A stretch of 64,000 nucleotides of DNA, taken from contig NZ_CP012069.2 of NCBI RefSeq assembly GCF_001189515.2, positions 248,001 through 312,000 on the forward strand, in the 5' to 3' direction. The notes beneath the pieces were generated by a model. The model was not told where the DNA came from and made no database searches. It saw nothing but the letters and a program-made list of their open reading frames with translations. Shown in pieces: positions 17,464 through 27,966 of the stretch (position 1 is the first letter of the stretch; each line of letters opens with the position of its first letter). The position numbers and the translations under genes are program-made. This stretch comes from Olsenella sp. oral taxon 807 (GTDB taxonomy: Bacteria > Actinomycetota > Coriobacteriia > Coriobacteriales > Atopobiaceae).

Positions 17464-19004
17464 AGTTCAAATACGTGGCACACGACCTGTGGTTCGATCC
17501 TGCAGATACGGGTGCTGGAGAGGGAGACTACGCCATCTGCGCGACCGAACGCGGACAGGAGATAGGCCTTTGCACCATGGATGCCATGGAGGTGGACGAG
17601 GAGCGCCTCAGGCAGCGGATAGATAAGGCGAGCCTGAGTAGCGTGGTGCGCATCGCATCGGAGTCCGACCTCGATCGTGCCGACAAGCTCGCCCGGCAGG
17701 GTGAGGATGCGCTTCCGACCTTTCGTGATTCTGTGTACAAGCTGAATCTTGACATGAAGCCCATAGGCGTCGAGTACCTCTTCGACGGTGGTCGCGTCGT
17801 GTGTTACTTCTCGGCGGAGGATCGTGTTGACTTTCGCCAGCTCGTGCGTGTGCTCAGCCGTGAACTGCGCAAACGCATCGACATGCGCCAGATCGGGGTG
17901 CGCGAGGAGGCCGCCCTTGTGGGTGGTTTCGCACACTGTGGGCAGGAGCTCTGCTGCGCGCGGCTAGGTTGCAGGCTGGAGCCCGTCTCCATTCGAATGG
18001 CCAAGGAGCAGGACCTGCCGCTCAACACATCCAAGATCTCGGGTGCCTGCGGGCGACTCATGTGCTGTTTGCGCTACGAGTTCGATGCGTACAAGGACTT
18101 CAAGCAGCGCGCGCCCAAGCGTAACGCCGTGATAGAGACGCCGCTCGGCAAGGCGAAGATCGTCGAGTATGACACGCCCAAGGAGCAGATATGCCTGCGT
18201 CTTGAGAATGGAAAACAGGTGCGCATCCCCCTCGCGGAGATGCAGACCTCCGAAGCGGCGGTCAAGAAGAGCGAGGAGCTGCACTGCCCCTGCCGCCCGG
18301 ATATGGTGCCGCGCTCGGCGCTCGAGAGGCTCCAATCGCCCGAGGTGCAGATGGCACTCGCGGAGCTCGATCGGGTCCATGGTGTGGTTCCCAAGGCTGC
18401 CTTCGATTCGGCCGACATATTCGTGGAGAGCAAGCCACGTCGTCGTAGCCGGAGGAGCCGCAGGCAAGATGGTAGCATGAGTGGCGCCCAAGGTGCCGAC
18501 GGCGCCCGCTCAACCTTCCATCCCCGGGGCGCAAAATCTGCGCCCACCCCGCGCGAGGGTGACGAACCGTCCGCGCGGACCCAAAATCGCTCGAAGCGTC
18601 GGCGCAAGAAAGGTGGCGTCGGTGGAGTTTCTGGCGGCAGTCCAACCAAGGAGCGGGTGCAGGAGACGCCGGTTAAGTCCGACGCAAGGCACCGTCGCCG
18701 CCACCATGAGGATGGTGATGTCAGCGACGGAGCAGTGTGGCCGGCTACGACCTTGGTGAGGTCTGATGGCGCAGGCATGCCGCAGGACCGTCCCGTCCGT
18801 CGCCGCCCAGGAGATCGTGGGGGACAGCAGGCAAAGGTCCAGACTCGAGGCCAAGACGGACAGCGCACACAGGCTCAGGGCACGGGAACGCACGAGGGCA
18901 CCAGTAAGCCCAAGAGGCGTCGTCGCAGTGGTCGAGGGCGTGGCAGTGGCGGTGGTGGTCTTGGCACCCAAGGCCCAGGCTCAGATCCCAGTTCCGCCAC
19001 ATGA
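17442..19004 (+). CDS. ricT: PSP1-domain protein, RicT/YaaT family
   Basis: Residues 1-270 form a PSP1 domain with the conserved cysteine cluster CGQELCCARLGC and CGRLMCCLRYE (about residues 167-208). In Bacillus, RicT binds Fe-S clusters within the RicAFT complex that controls RNA processing through RNase Y; that partner complex was not seen here. Residues 300-520 are a basic, low-complexity tail rich in Arg, Gly and Thr, unlike the compact Bacillus protein (275 aa), and could bind RNA. AAGGAGG at 17429-17435 fixes the ATG start inside holB. The tmk-holB-ricT neighbourhood is conserved in Gram-positives. Confidence 0.88.
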   Translation: MPTVIPVKFKYVAHDLWFDPADTGAGEGDYAICATERGQEIGLCTMDAMEVDEERLRQRIDKASLSSVVRIASESDLDRADKLARQGEDALPTFRDSVYKLNLDMKPIGVEYLFDGGRVVCYFSAEDRVDFRQLVRVLSRELRKRIDMRQIGVREEAALVGGFAHCGQELCCARLGCRLEPVSIRMAKEQDLPLNTSKISGACGRLMCCLRYEFDAYKDFKQRAPKRNAVIETPLGKAKIVEYDTPKEQICLRLENGKQVRIPLAEMQTSEAAVKKSEELHCPCRPDMVPRSALERLQSPEVQMALAELDRVHGVVPKAAFDSADIFVESKPRRRSRRSRRQDGSMSGAQGADGARSTFHPRGAKSAPTPREGDEPSARTQNRSKRRRKKGGVGGVSGGSPTKERVQETPVKSDARHRRRHHEDGDVSDGAVWPATTLVRSDGAGMPQDRPVRRRPGDRGGQQAKVQTRGQDGQRTQAQGTGTHEGTSKPKRRRRSGRGRGSGGGGLGTQGPGSDPSSAT

Positions 19005-19065
19005 GCGAGTTCGTGTCGCCTTGCGGATCCTTGGCCCTACGGGGTGCTGCAGAGAGGACAGATCA

Positions 19066-19503
19066 ATGTACGAGCTTTCCACCGAGCATTGCTTTGATAG
19101 CGCCCACTTCCTGACCGACTATCACGGCGCGTGCGAGAACCTGCATGGGCACCGGTGGCGTGTGACGGCATATGTTGCGGCAGACGAGCTGGTCACAAGC
19201 GGTACCGAGAGGGGCATGGTCATGGACTTCGCCCGGTTCAAGCGCATCGTCCGCGAGGAGTGCGATGCGCTCGACCATAGCTTCCTCGTCGAGGAGGGGT
19301 CGCTCAGGCCCGAGACGATCGCTGCACTCGAAGGTGAGGGGTTTGTACTCACGTTGCTGCCCTTCAGGACGACGGCCGAGAACCTCGCTCGTTACCTGGC
19401 CGAGCGTCTTATCGCACGGGGCCTGCCCATACGTCGCGTCGATTGCGACGAGACCCCCAACAACCGCGCGAGCTATGTGCCGCCCAGCTGTGCCTTCGAG
19501 TGA
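19066..19503 (+). CDS. queD: 6-carboxy-5,6,7,8-tetrahydropterin synthase QueD
   Basis: This 145-residue PTPS-fold enzyme of queuosine precursor synthesis has zinc histidines in FDSAHFL (about residue 14) and LHGHRW (about 29 and 31), a catalytic Cys in GACENLHGH, and the Asp-His pair in ALDHSF. RVDCDETPNNRASY carries the pterin-binding Glu. ATG 19066 follows AGAGAGGA. No queC, queE or queF is in the window, so other steps must be encoded elsewhere. A longer open frame extends upstream but overlaps ricT and is not credible. Confidence 0.9.
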   Translation: MYELSTEHCFDSAHFLTDYHGACENLHGHRWRVTAYVAADELVTSGTERGMVMDFARFKRIVREECDALDHSFLVEEGSLRPETIAALEGEGFVLTLLPFRTTAENLARYLAERLIARGLPIRRVDCDETPNNRASYVPPSCAFE

Positions 19504-19865
19504 GCAACCCCCTTAGGTTCCCATGGCGTGCGGCAACGTTGCCGCTGCACGTAACGCCCCGCTTCTTCAGTTGGGCCATTCCTGCTCCAGTCTTCTTGCT
19601 TTTGCGAGGCATCCGTCCTGTCCCATGCGTTAGTATGTACACACATACGCGTCTCTTTTGACCGACGGTCGAACGTACGGAAGGGGATCTGCACAGGCGA
19701 GTGAACCCACAGGCATGCCTGCAGGTGTGATATGTACGAGCAGTGCCTGTCATCAGTCCGTCCCTTGTCTGGGCCCGTCACCTGTCGGCTAGGTTGCGCA
19801 GGTCTGTCGGATCAGGGGACGCGTCATGTAAGGGGTTGGGCACTTTGGAAGAGGAAGAGGCACAC
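19504..19865. other. 362-bp gap between queD and the GH5-like gene
   Basis: No gene is evident. Two inverted repeats stand out: GTATGT-ACAC-ACATAC at 19633-19648 and a GACC-GAC-GGTC palindrome about 19660-19671. They may be operators for the downstream gene. No convincing minus-35/minus-10 pair was found. Confidence 0.45.
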
Positions 19866-20906
19866 ATGGCGGCACGCGTACTTCATGGCGTGAATCTCGC
19901 TGGCTGGCTGACGCTCGAGCCGTGGGTTACCCCCCGGCTCTTCGCGGACTCCGGAGCGCTCGACGAGGACGCCCTCATCGCCTCTATCGGCACCAAGCGC
20001 TATCGCGAGCTTATCAGCGAGCATCGCAGAACCTTTCTCTCCCAGAAGGACTTCACCTCGATAGCGTCTCGTGGCTTCAACGCCGTGCGTCTCGCCGTTC
20101 CCTGGTACGTCTTTGGTGATGCGGGGCCTGACAGCGGTCCCTTTGTGGGCTGTCTCGAGTACGTAGACGAGGCCTTCTTGTGGGCAGAGGACATCGACCT
20201 CAAGATCGTGCTCGCGCTTGCCGTCATTCCTGGGTCGAAGGCCGCCGGCACGGACTTCGCGCATGACCGCGAGGATTTCTCGCGCCGCCGCGAGGCCATG
20301 CTTGTCGTTCTGGGCGCACTCGCAAAGCGCTATTCTTCACGCATGGCCCTTGCGGGCATAGAGGTCGCCGATGGCGTCGTCGCCCAGACGCGCCGGGGGT
20401 TCACGCTTAGTGATGGTGTGCCCCTGCATCAGGTGCGCAACTACTACCGCGAGGCGTACGAGAGCATTCGCACCAATGCGCCGGACGTCACGGTCATCCT
20501 GCCTGACGCGGGCATGCCTGGTTCTTGGCGCAGGTTCATGCCACCAAGGCGCTATGAGAACGTCTGGCTCGATAGTCACCTCTACCACTACCGCGACCAT
20601 ATTGACTCCGTTGGTCCCACGGGTATTCGCATGTTGTCGAACGCGTCTCGCGAGTCGATGAGGCTTGCGAGGAAAAGCGGCCTTCCCGTGATGGTGGGCA
20701 AGTGGTCGGCATCGCTTCCGTTTCCGGACTCCGTCACGACGCCCGAAGGCAGGATCGCGCTCGAGCGCGTCTACATCTCAGAGCAGCTCGCGATCTTCAA
20801 GAGCTGCCCTGCCTGGTTCTTTAACACATGGAAGACGGACAAGCATCTCGACGGCTGGGACGCCCGTGTCGCGCTCTCATCCTTCGAGCGGGCGATGCTC
20901 ACGTGA
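19866..20906 (+). CDS. GH5-fold glucanase-like protein with both catalytic glutamates replaced
   Basis: This 346-residue protein lines up along its length with GH5 exo-beta-1,3-glucanases: GVNLAGWLTLEPWVTPRLF at the N-terminus, GFNAVRLAVPWYVF, PGSKAAGTDF, WLDSHLYHYRD and AWFFNTWK near the end. The acid/base Glu, normally in GIEL-x-NEP, is here GIEVADG (D169). The nucleophile Glu, normally in VGEWS, is here VGKWS (K279). It should therefore not hydrolyse glycosides by the standard mechanism and may be a carbohydrate-binding or regulatory pseudoenzyme. No signal peptide is seen, so it is cytoplasmic. It overlaps rsmI by 4 bp (GTGA). Confidence 0.75.
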   Translation: MAARVLHGVNLAGWLTLEPWVTPRLFADSGALDEDALIASIGTKRYRELISEHRRTFLSQKDFTSIASRGFNAVRLAVPWYVFGDAGPDSGPFVGCLEYVDEAFLWAEDIDLKIVLALAVIPGSKAAGTDFAHDREDFSRRREAMLVVLGALAKRYSSRMALAGIEVADGVVAQTRRGFTLSDGVPLHQVRNYYREAYESIRTNAPDVTVILPDAGMPGSWRRFMPPRRYENVWLDSHLYHYRDHIDSVGPTGIRMLSNASRESMRLARKSGLPVMVGKWSASLPFPDSVTTPEGRIALERVYISEQLAIFKSCPAWFFNTWKTDKHLDGWDARVALSSFERAMLT

Positions 20907-21850
20907 GCCAAGGGGTAGTCGAGGGCGAACCCGTCACCTTCGTGCGTCAGCCGCAGGGAGAAGGGACCCTCTTCGTCGTGGGGACGCCCATCGGCAACCT
21001 CGATGACATCTCGGTGCGCGCCCTACATACACTTCGTGAGGTTGATCTCATCCTATGCGAGGACACGCGGGTGACGGGCAGGCTGCTGTCCCATTTTGGC
21101 ATCCGCGCGGCGCTCAGGCGGGCGGACGAGCACAGTTTGGCGGAGCGCATCGCTCCCGCGCTTAGCCGCATCGAGCGGGGGGAGAAGGTAGCGTTTGTCT
21201 CTGATGCGGGTATGCCGGGTGTGTCCGATCCCGGCCAGCGCCTGGTGGATGCCGTCCTCGATGCGGGGCTTGCCGTCGAGGTCATTCCCGGTCCCTCTGC
21301 CGTCACCTGCGCACTTGTGGCCTCGGGGCTTCCCATGGAGCACTTCTTCTTTGAGGGCTTCCTTCCGCGCAAGAGAGGTGCGCTGCTCACTCGGCTCGAG
21401 GAGCTCGCGGCGGTGCCTGGTGCGCTCGTCATCTATGAGTCACCACATCGCGTGCCCGCGACGCTCGCGGCTATCGCCGACGTGCTCCCAGAGCGCCAGG
21501 TCGCCCTTGCGCGAGAGCTCACCAAGCTCCACGAGGAGGTCGTGCGAGGTCCCGTACGCGAGGTGGCAGACGAACTTATCGCTCGGGAGGACCTCAAGGG
21601 CGAGTGCGTCATCGTGATCGCGGCGCCGAGCGCGGATGAGCTCACGTCCCTGCGCCGGAAGCGACAGGCCGACGTTCCCCTTAACGAGGCCGTGCGCGAG
21701 GGGCTTGTAGCAGGCGAGCCCAAGAGCGCACTTGCCAAGCGCCTCTCCAAGGCCTATGGTGTGTCCCGTGCCAAGGTATACGGTCTGGCTCTCCGCACGA
21801 GCGGAGGATGCTGCGGCCAGGAAAAGTCCGCCGCGTCGACGGGAACCTGA
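20903..21850 (+). CDS. rsmI: 16S rRNA (cytidine-1402-2'-O)-methyltransferase
   Basis: This 315-residue SAM-dependent methylase modifies C1402 in the ribosomal decoding centre. GTLFVVGTPIGNLDDIS, CEDTRVTGRLL, FVSDAGMPGVSDPG, VIPGPSA and YESPHRV follow the tetrapyrrole-methylase-fold RsmI signature in order. GTG at 20903 overlaps the preceding stop. The last 70 residues (from ELTSLRRKRQAD) are duplicated downstream at 22662-22877. Confidence 0.94.
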   Translation: MSQGVVEGEPVTFVRQPQGEGTLFVVGTPIGNLDDISVRALHTLREVDLILCEDTRVTGRLLSHFGIRAALRRADEHSLAERIAPALSRIERGEKVAFVSDAGMPGVSDPGQRLVDAVLDAGLAVEVIPGPSAVTCALVASGLPMEHFFFEGFLPRKRGALLTRLEELAAVPGALVIYESPHRVPATLAAIADVLPERQVALARELTKLHEEVVRGPVREVADELIAREDLKGECVIVIAAPSADELTSLRRKRQADVPLNEAVREGLVAGEPKSALAKRLSKAYGVSRAKVYGLALRTSGGCCGQEKSAASTGT

Positions 21851-22535
21851 CGGGTCCACAAGAAAGGGAGGACGCATGGACAACGATGCCGATATCGCAA
21901 AGATGAGCTCTACCTTCACGAGGATAGGCACCAGTAGCCTTCTGCTGGCGCAATTCACTCGCGTTGCGGGGCCGCTCGGATTCCTACGGACAGCTCTCCT
22001 CGTTGTAAGCGGGGTCTTTCTCATCGCGGCTGCTGTTCTGTTTTTCAGGTTTCCTAACCAAGCTACGTATGGGGACATGAATCCATCCTCCGGCTCTGGT
22101 GGTGTCTACGACTTACAGAATCCTCAATATAACCCGTACACTCAGCGTTCCCTCTATCCCTCCACTCACCTTGACGAGAGATGCGACGCTATGGGGTGGA
22201 TGCAACGCATCAGCCTCGTCATCATGGTGGGGTCGCTCATCGTGGTATCCCTGGTGATGCAGGTCCTGCCGACGTCGCCTGAGGAGCAGTACCCGATAAT
22301 GAAGGCTGCGATGGCCATCGCAGCGATCGGTAGCCTGCTCATGGCTCCGTGCGCGTTTCGTCGAGTCCTCCATGCGCGACGCCTGGGTCTGCAGCCGGCG
22401 GTAACCGAATACTTGTCCTCGCTGATCGGCATGCTGGGCCTGCTCGTCGCCGGGATCGCTTTTCTCTCCTTCTCCATCTACCTGTGACCGTAAGCTAAGC
22501 CCCACCGCAGGAAGTACTGGCACTGGTGTAGAATC
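21635..22535 (+). repeat. tandem duplication unit, copy 1 (901 bp)
   Basis: It runs from the rsmI 3' end (gatgagctcacgtcc) through the first membrane-protein gene to the shared end ggtgtagaatc. Copy 2 lies 1,027 bp downstream. The first 295 bp and the last 350 bp are nearly identical to copy 2, while the middle is clearly diverged. Confidence 0.95.
21876..22487 (+). CDS. four-helix membrane protein, paralog 1
   Basis: This 203-residue protein belongs to no family I recognise. Hydrophobic segments lie about residues 40-58, 113-133, 142-160 and 183-203. A conserved cytoplasmic or loop motif, STHLDERCDAMGWMQRI, precedes the second helix. The start ATG follows AAGGGAGG. Its twin at 22903-23514 shares the first nine residues and the C-terminal 100, but differs strongly between residues 10 and 90. 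It lies downstream of rsmI and is probably co-transcribed. Confidence 0.7.
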   Translation: MDNDADIAKMSSTFTRIGTSSLLLAQFTRVAGPLGFLRTALLVVSGVFLIAAAVLFFRFPNQATYGDMNPSSGSGGVYDLQNPQYNPYTQRSLYPSTHLDERCDAMGWMQRISLVIMVGSLIVVSLVMQVLPTSPEEQYPIMKAAMAIAAIGSLLMAPCAFRRVLHARRLGLQPAVTEYLSSLIGMLGLLVAGIAFLSFSIYL

Positions 22536-22640
22536 CTGACTTCCGCAGCAAATTTCAAACCATGTGATTTGACAAGAGGATGGGTCCTCGAGCAGGGACA
22601 ACGAAAGAAAACCCGATCTCTATACTGCGGAACTACAGGG

Positions 22641-22877
22641 ATGATACTGCGGAACTACGAAGATGAGCTCACGTCCCTGCGCCGGAAGCGACAGGCCGAC
22701 GTTCCCCTTAACGAGGCCGTGCGCGAGGGGCTTGTAGCAGGCGAGCCCAAGAGCGCGCTTGCCAAGCGCCTCTCCAAGGCCTATGGTGTGTCCCGTGCCA
22801 AGGTATACGGTCTGGCTCTCCGCACGAGCGGAGGATGCTGCGGCCAGGAAAAGTCCGCCGCGTCGACGGGAACCTGA
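22641..22877 (+). pseudogene. rsmI C-terminal fragment left by tandem duplication
   Basis: An ORF of 78 codons begins at ATG 22641, and from 22662 is nearly identical to the last 71 residues of RsmI. It lacks the whole methylase domain. Just upstream, ATACTGCGGAACTAC is repeated at 22622 and 22644, the only sequence added between the two duplication copies that looks structured. It is most likely a by-product of the duplication. Confidence 0.85.
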
Positions 22878-23562
22878 CGGGTCCACAAGAAAGGGAGGAC
22901 GCATGGACAACGATGCCGATATCGCAAAGTTGAGCCTTATCTTCGCGAGGATAGGTGTCGGTAGCATTCTGGTGGCACAATACAGCCACATGACCGAGCC
23001 ATCCGGGCCCCTATGGCTGCTTTTCTTCGCTGTGAGCATGAGCACCTTCCTCGCGTCCGTTATCCTCTTTTTCAGGTCTCGCAGCCAGGGCACGTATGGG
23101 AATGTGAACCCAGCCCCCGGCTTTAGTGGCAGCTACGATCTCCAAGAGACGCGACGTCGCCTGCATACTCAGCGCCTCCTCCATCCCTCCACTCACCTTG
23201 ACGAGGGATGCGACGCTATGGGGTGGGTGCAACGCATCTGCCTCGTCATCATGGTGGGGTCGCTCATCGTGGTATTCTGGGTGGTGCGGATCCTGCCGAC
23301 GTCGCCTGAGGAGCAGTACCCGATAATGAAGGCTGCGATGGCCATCGCAGCGATCGGTAGCCTGCTCATGGCGCCGTGTTCGTTGCGCCAAATCTTCCAG
23401 GCGCGCCGCGTGGGCCAGCAGCTGGCGGTAACCGAATACCTGTCCTCGCTGCTCGGCATGCTGTGCCTGCTCACCATCGGGATCTTTTTTCTCTTCTGCT
23501 CCATCTACCTGTGAGCGTAAGCTAAGCCCCGCCGCAGGAAGTACTGGCACTGGTGTAGAATC
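22662..23562 (+). repeat. tandem duplication unit, copy 2 (901 bp)
   Basis: It is the counterpart of 21635-22535, holding the rsmI tail fragment and the second membrane-protein paralog. The junctions are sharp: unit ends coincide at gaatc in both copies. Confidence 0.95.
22903..23514 (+). CDS. four-helix membrane protein, paralog 2
   Basis: This 203-residue twin of the protein at 21876 has the same four hydrophobic segments and the loop STHLDEGCDAMGWVQRI. Residues 100-180 are nearly identical to the twin. Residues 10-90, including the first helix and a following Gly/Pro/Tyr/Arg loop, differ at most positions. Equal length despite this divergence argues that both genes are maintained. It carries the same AAGGGAGG ribosome site from the duplicated segment and lies just upstream of metG. 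Confidence 0.7.
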   Translation: MDNDADIAKLSLIFARIGVGSILVAQYSHMTEPSGPLWLLFFAVSMSTFLASVILFFRSRSQGTYGNVNPAPGFSGSYDLQETRRRLHTQRLLHPSTHLDEGCDAMGWVQRICLVIMVGSLIVVFWVVRILPTSPEEQYPIMKAAMAIAAIGSLLMAPCSLRQIFQARRVGQQLAVTEYLSSLLGMLCLLTIGIFFLFCSIYL

Positions 23563-23607
23563 GAACGCTGCACCCTGCAATCAATTCCGTTATCAGGAGA
23601 GCGGCAC

Positions 23608-25248
<1,641 letters not shown>

Positions 25249-25254
25249 GGGAGC

Positions 25255-26187
25255 GTGCCTGGGGCAGGGGAGGCTCCGTACTCCTATCTGGCGAATGTCC
25301 GTGAGACACGGGCGACGCTTGCGCGCTTCGGGCTTGTCACCAAGCATCGGCTGGGACAGAACTTCCTGGTAAGCGATGCGGTGGTGGGGAAGATCCTGGA
25401 CCTGGCCGAACTGGTGGGGGATGATGTCGTCCTCGAGGTGGGTCCGGGCATCGGCACGCTTACGGTTGCACTGCTCGCTCGTGCTCGTGAGGTCATTGCC
25501 ATCGAGGCCGATCGCGCGCTTGAGCCGGTGCTTGCCACGACCTGTGCGCAGGACGCCGAGCGACTCACCCTGTTGTGGGGAGATGCGCTCAGGCTCGTCC
25601 CTCTCGTTCCTTCGGCCACCGCGGCACCCATCGGCTCCCCGTCCCCCCCTTCGTCCCTTTCGGGAGTGGGTTTCGTGCCCAACAAGCTTGTCTCGAACTT
25701 GCCCTACCAGGTGGCGGCAACTCTCATCCTCAAGCTGCTTCAGGAGCTTCCGAGCGTGGGGCGGCTTGTGGTCATGGTTCAGGCGGAGGTAGCCGATCGC
25801 ATCTGTGCGGGTCCCGGGTCACGGGTCTATGGTGCCTATACGGCAAAACTTGCGCTCTGGGGCCAGGTCACGGGTCATTTCGAGGTCGGACGGGGCAGCT
25901 TCTTGCCGCCCCCGCACGTGGACTCCACTGTCGTGCGCATAGACCGCGCGCCCATGGCGGACCCCAAGACGGGGCTGGACCTCACGCCCTCGCAGCTCGA
26001 CTGGGTCGCTCATGTCATTGATGCGTCCTTTGCCCAGCGCAGGAAGACGATTCGCAATTCCTTGTCAGCAGGCGGCTTCGAGCGGTCCCGGCTCGACGAG
26101 GCTTTTGCGCGCTCTGACATCGCGCCAACCACCCGCGCGGAGTCCCTCTCGCCCTCGGACTTTGTGCGCCTCGCAGACGCGTTGTGA
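25255..26187 (+). CDS. rsmA: 16S rRNA adenine dimethyltransferase RsmA (KsgA)
   Basis: This 310-residue enzyme dimethylates two adjacent adenines near the 3' end of 16S rRNA during 30S maturation. LGQNFLVSD, LEVGPGIGTLT (SAM motif I) and the catalytic NLPY motif in SNLPYQVAA are present, followed by FLPPPHVDSTVV. A short Pro/Ser-rich insertion precedes NLPY. Start GTG 25255 has GGGGAG close upstream, 6 bp after the metG stop. Immediately downstream begins repeat array D1. Confidence 0.94.
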   Translation: MPGAGEAPYSYLANVRETRATLARFGLVTKHRLGQNFLVSDAVVGKILDLAELVGDDVVLEVGPGIGTLTVALLARAREVIAIEADRALEPVLATTCAQDAERLTLLWGDALRLVPLVPSATAAPIGSPSPPSSLSGVGFVPNKLVSNLPYQVAATLILKLLQELPSVGRLVVMVQAEVADRICAGPGSRVYGAYTAKLALWGQVTGHFEVGRGSFLPPPHVDSTVVRIDRAPMADPKTGLDLTPSQLDWVAHVIDASFAQRRKTIRNSLSAGGFERSRLDEAFARSDIAPTTRAESLSPSDFVRLADAL

Positions 26188-26192
26188 CGCCA

Positions 26193-26690
26193 CCCGTGAG
26201 CCCAACCTCCCATAATGCGCTTTTCCGTGACCCCGGCCTCACAGAATGCGCTTTTCCGTGACCCCGGCCTCCCAGAGTGCGCTTTTCCGTGAGGAGGTAC
26301 CCCCAGAATGCGCTTTTTCGTGAGGGGTCACACGCAGAATGCGCTTTTCCGTAGAGTGCGCTTTTCCTCACCTGCGCAAACGTCGAGACACCTCACGGAA
26401 AACCGCATTCTGAGTCCGCACCCTCACGGAAAACCGCATTCTGAGTCCGCACCCTCACGGAAAGGCGCACTCTATGGTCGACGCGGGTTGCAGAATGCGA
26501 CTTTGGTGACAACGCTTGGGCAAACTGCGCTTTTCCGTGAGCCCAACCTCCCAGAATGCGCTTTTCCGTGAGCCCAACCTCCCAGAATGCGCTTTTCCGT
26601 AGAATGCGCTTTTCCTCACCTGCGCAAACGCTGTGACGATTTACCGAAAACCGCATTTTGTCTCATCGACCTCACGGAAAAGCGCACTAT
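26193..26690. repeat. inverted-unit repeat array, family D, locus 1 (498 bp, two cores)
   Basis: Units of about 20 bp (AGAATGCGCTTTTCCGTGAG) separated by 11-18 bp run forward into a core, and as reverse complement after it. Core a spans 26336-26411 and core b 26584-26659, both reading on the minus strand relative to loci 2 and 3. A core consists of a doublet of units, then CTCACCTGCGCAAACG, then an inverted unit. A forward run and a reverse run flank each core, so each module is a large imperfect palindrome. It fills the gap between rsmA and tatD. ORFs through it are repeat artefacts. Confidence 0.9.
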
Positions 26691-26790
26691 GGACAAATGG
26701 GCGGGTAGCCGTGCGGTCGCTGGATCGCCCCTCGCTAACGTTTATCTTCTTACATCGCGGCTGGTGTGAGAGGTGGAGAGGTGTTGTTCG

Positions 26791-27780
26791 ATGGCAGGTT
26801 TCGTGTTTCGCTCCAAAAAGGGCAAGGATATCGAAGTTCCCGTACCGCCAGCACCGCTTGCGGACACTCACGGACATCTGACCTGCTTTCGTACGCTTGA
26901 CGTCGCAGACGCGCTCGCTCATGCCGCCCTCGCAGGCCTGCGCCTCCTTGTGGTGCCCATTGACATCGTTGATGACTTTGGCGAGAGGTGGAGGACTGCA
27001 GGGGATTTGCTCGCATGGCTGGACACGCAGGTTGAGCGCGCGCATACGTCGCTTGACGATACGGCTGGAGAGGGCCTGGAGCCTCCGACCTTCAACGGTT
27101 GGGGAGTTCCGGAACTTCTCGACAACGTGCACATCGTGGCGGGGGCGCATCCCTACGGTGCGGACTGCTTGGACGAGGCAGCGCTCACTCGCCTTGGCGA
27201 CCTCCTTGCCAGTCCGCGCTGTGTGGGTGTGGGCGAGATCGGACTCGACTTCGGTCCCCACAACAAGCTTGGTGCCGATGTTCAGGAGAGGGCCTTTCGT
27301 CGCCAGCTTCGGTTTGCTCATGAGCGGCAGCTCCCCGTTGAGCTGCATCTTCGCGATGGCGAGGACGATACGGCGGCGCACGATCTCGCGATTCGCGTGC
27401 TCAGAGAGGAGGGAGTGCCCGAGCGAGGCTGTGACTTGCATTGCTTCACCCAGTCTCTTGAGGTCATGGCACCGTTTGTGGAGCTTGGCTGTCACATCGC
27501 CTTTGGTGGTGCCGTTACCTTCAGGCGCTCGGACGATATCAGGTCCGCAGCTTGCGCATGTCCGAAGAACCTACTGCTCTCTGAGACGGACTCTCCCTAC
27601 ATGGCGCCGGTGCCCCTGCGTGGCTGGGAGTGCGAGCCGGCGATGGTCGCCTTCTCCGCAGCGCTTCTTGCCGACGTGCGCAAGGCTACACTGGACGCAC
27701 CGCGCGAGGAGACCTACCGCGCCCTCTGGGAGAACGCCTGTACGCTCTTTGGGCTTTCTCCCATGTGCGCAGCAGGGTAG
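26791..27780 (+). CDS. TatD family metal-dependent hydrolase
   Basis: This 329-residue TIM-barrel protein has all metal ligands: DTHGHL near residue 25, GEIGLDFGP near 150, ELHLRD near 183, LHCFTQS near 217 and SETDSPYMAP near 265. TatD enzymes act as 3'-5' DNA/RNA exonucleases or D-aminoacyl-tRNA-type deacylases. The metG-tatD-rsmA association is common in Gram-positives. ATG 26791 follows GGAGAGGTG; the upstream in-frame GTG lies inside that ribosome site. A roughly 25-residue extension precedes the barrel, which itself has an insertion between the first and second strands. Confidence 0.9.
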   Translation: MAGFVFRSKKGKDIEVPVPPAPLADTHGHLTCFRTLDVADALAHAALAGLRLLVVPIDIVDDFGERWRTAGDLLAWLDTQVERAHTSLDDTAGEGLEPPTFNGWGVPELLDNVHIVAGAHPYGADCLDEAALTRLGDLLASPRCVGVGEIGLDFGPHNKLGADVQERAFRRQLRFAHERQLPVELHLRDGEDDTAAHDLAIRVLREEGVPERGCDLHCFTQSLEVMAPFVELGCHIAFGGAVTFRRSDDIRSAACACPKNLLLSETDSPYMAPVPLRGWECEPAMVAFSAALLADVRKATLDAPREETYRALWENACTLFGLSPMCAAG

Positions 27781-27966
27781 CGTCGCTGCGCTGGGTACTG
27801 CTGCGCGGGGTGGCGCAGCTCACGCTGCTGTGCACTCGTACGGCGTCCTGTGAGTCAGGTGGGCCTTGCGCTCATTTGAAGGGTTGGACGAGATCACCAA
27901 AGGCGTGCTTGTTCGACCTTAGTTGCCGTTGGTGGCCCGCACGGTGCAACGCCTCCTGATTGTGCG

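Noticed and set aside
19473-19781. 102-codon minus-strand ORF in the gap before the GH5-like gene
   Set aside because: No ribosome site, atypical codon use and no recognisable protein features.
23515-23607. T-box or other riboswitch before metG
   Set aside because: The leader is under 100 bp with no T-box core sequence or specifier-like stem.
26308-26571. Short ORFs with MRFSV and KRxLRKSAF peptides in all three family D loci
   Set aside because: They appear on both strands purely because the repeated units are open in several frames; no ribosome sites and no independent conservation.
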